Shown piece after piece: positions 7,273-8,227 of a stretch of DNA of 8,227 nucleotides. A program made the translations under genes and the position numbers. This stretch comes from Actinomycetota bacterium (GTDB taxonomy: Bacteria > Actinomycetota > Humimicrobiia > Humimicrobiales > Humimicrobiaceae). The stretch spans positions 1-8,227 of the forward strand of contig JAGYOJ010000058.1 in assembly GCA_018399435.1 (NCBI GenBank), read 5' to 3'. Below the pieces are notes generated by a model that was not told the DNA's origin, searched no databases, and saw only the letters and a program-made list of their open reading frames with translations. Every line of letters begins with the position of its first letter. Positions within the stretch are counted from its first letter, which is position 1.

Positions 7273-7298
7273 AAGTAAATTTTTATAAAAATTTACTT
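7273..7298. repeat. 26-bp perfect palindrome over the AbiEii stop codon
   Basis: AAGTAAATTTTT (7273-7284) and AAAAATTTACTT (7287-7298) are perfect reverse complements with a 2-base centre. The AbiEii TAA (7295-7293) lies inside the right arm. In RNA it would make a 12-bp but A/U-rich stem. No clear U-run follows on the minus strand, so it is not a standard intrinsic terminator, although it may act as one or protect the 3' end. Confidence 0.55.
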
Positions 7299-8144
7299 CT
7301 CAAATATATAAGATTTAAATCTCATATATTCTTTATAATAGTTATCAACATAAATTGAAATAAAATCAGGATTTTCAATCAATGGTATTATATCAGCCTT
7401 AAAATTGCTTTTATATATTAAATTAAGCTTCCTTACTTTTGTATCAAGCCTTTCTTCTAATATTTTCATTTCAATCTGTTCCCCTAACATTTCAGAAAGC
7501 CTATCCAAATTCGGTTTAATATATTTTTTTATAAACCATAGAAGGTCAAAATAATCTCTTCCTTTTATTGTTTTAATATCATTAACACCTGATAATTGAT
7601 TTCTCTTTAAAACAGCATGAATCTTCCCAGACATCAAACTAGCTAAGTCATAATGTTTTGCAACAAAATTTAATCCATAAATTGATTTGGAAGTTGTCTC
7701 TAGATTAAAGAATTTAGAAGAGTTTTTTGATAAGTCTAATTTAACGTATAATAAATTGCTTTCATTAGCTTTAGCTAAACCTAATTTCTGAAGCACGGGA
7801 AATTTCAAAAGAATTTGTTGCCCTCTTTGTTTTAATGATATTTTTATTTTTTTATATTGTAATCTTTTCTTGAAATATAATTCAATATCATCTATCAAAT
7901 TATTTGAATTAAAAATTTTCTGGTAATCAAAATCCAAATCTTCAGACAATCTAGGCAAATTAAAAAAAAATCGAAGGCATGTGTCGCCGGTAAAAATCAG
8001 CTCTTTATTATATTTTTTAGTAGTATAAATATATGAAAGGCAATATGTCTGTAAATATTCTTTTAAAGCGTTTCTTATATAATTATCAGAGACCCCTTTT
8101 GATCTTTCATCATTTACTATTTTTTGTAATTCTTTATCAATCAT
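7293..8144 (-). CDS. abiEii: AbiEii/AbiGii-family nucleotidyltransferase toxin
   Basis: The 283-residue protein matches the AbiEii toxin family (PF08843 type, DNA polymerase beta-like nucleotidyltransferase fold), the toxic half of AbiE abortive-infection toxin-antitoxin systems. Motif I reads F51-T-G-D-T-x2-R58, then P64-R-L-S-E-D69-L-D71-F; D69 and D71 would be metal ligands, and K135-L-D137 supplies the third acidic residue. Motif III is LMSGKIHAVLKR with K174, and motif IV is KGRDYFDLLWFI (194-205). The usual GGT of motif I is G53-D54-T55 here. AbiEii-type toxins add nucleotides, with tRNA as target in studied members. Arg codons are mainly AGA, unlike the AGG-rich genes to the left, which suggests transfer. 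Its ATG lies three bases after the stop of the upstream gene with no clear ribosome site, so translation is probably coupled. Length and motifs look intact. Confidence 0.88.
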   Translation of the reverse strand: MIDKELQKIVNDERSKGVSDNYIRNALKEYLQTYCLSYIYTTKKYNKELIFTGDTCLRFFFNLPRLSEDLDFDYQKIFNSNNLIDDIELYFKKRLQYKKIKISLKQRGQQILLKFPVLQKLGLAKANESNLLYVKLDLSKNSSKFFNLETTSKSIYGLNFVAKHYDLASLMSGKIHAVLKRNQLSGVNDIKTIKGRDYFDLLWFIKKYIKPNLDRLSEMLGEQIEMKILEERLDTKVRKLNLIYKSNFKADIIPLIENPDFISIYVDNYYKEYMRFKSYIFEK

Positions 8145-8147
8145 TTT

Positions 8148-8227
8148 TTATATTTTAGTTATGATATTAGCGAGTTCTTTATACTTTTTTATTCCAGATG
8201 AATTGCAATATGAGTAAAATTCATTGA
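8148..8227 (-). CDS. C-terminal 25 codons of the gene upstream of AbiEii, probably its AbiEi antitoxin
   Basis: On the minus strand one frame enters from the right edge and reads 25 codons ending ELANIITKI before the TAA at 8150-8148. The stop is three bases from the AbiEii start. AbiE operons normally place the antitoxin gene (AbiEi, a winged-helix repressor) directly before the toxin gene with such tight spacing. The sequence itself is too short to recognise the family, so the identity rests on position. Its N-terminus and the operon promoter lie outside the window. Confidence 0.5.
   Translation of the reverse strand, partial: NEFYSYCNSSGIKKYKELANIITKI

Overview
The window is A/T-rich bacterial DNA with compact gene spacing. 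Arg is mostly AGG and Ile mostly ATA, and TAA and TAG both serve as normal stops. The gene content (a GltS-type Na+/glutamate symporter, a PlsY-like acyltransferase, a DUF1846 protein, a DedA-type membrane protein, an MFS exporter, a lipid-type GT4 glycosyltransferase and an AbiE module) fits a low-GC anaerobic bacterium, either Bacillota-like or an uncultured lineage. There is no rRNA or other phylogenetic marker, so the lineage cannot be fixed from this window. No tRNA, rRNA, CRISPR array or insertion sequence was seen.

Layout. Positions 1-1333 (minus) hold the N-terminal 444 codons of a GltS-family symporter that runs off the left edge. It diverges from a PlsY-like gene (1491-2117, plus) across a promoter region with a 12-bp inverted repeat. 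A DedA/VTT-domain gene (about 2176-2787, plus) follows; it has no usable start codon and an in-frame TAA. It meets a complete DUF1846 gene (4318-2789, minus) tail to tail with one base between the stop codons. DUF1846 diverges from an MFS transporter (4511-5756, plus) that needs a +1 shift near codon 361. A GT4 glycosyltransferase (6999-5797, minus) converges on the MFS gene and is interrupted by a single in-frame TAA at codon 143. After a 293-base gap without an obvious gene comes an AbiEii-type nucleotidyltransferase toxin (8144-7293, minus). It is preceded by the last 25 codons of a partner gene, presumably its AbiEi antitoxin, cut by the right edge.

How the genes may work together. The PlsY-like protein, the DedA-family protein and the glycosyltransferase all belong to families that act on membrane lipids, so the centre of the window may be a lipid-modification neighbourhood, but this is inference from family membership. 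The AbiE module is a defence or toxin-antitoxin accessory; it uses AGA rather than AGG for Arg and looks more A/T-rich, consistent with later acquisition.

The most notable feature is that three of the seven long coding regions (dedA-like, MFS, GT4) are each broken by small lesions while keeping well-conserved sequence on both sides. The choices are recent gene decay, recoding or readthrough, or errors in the source assembly; these cannot be separated here. No clearly new multi-gene system was found.
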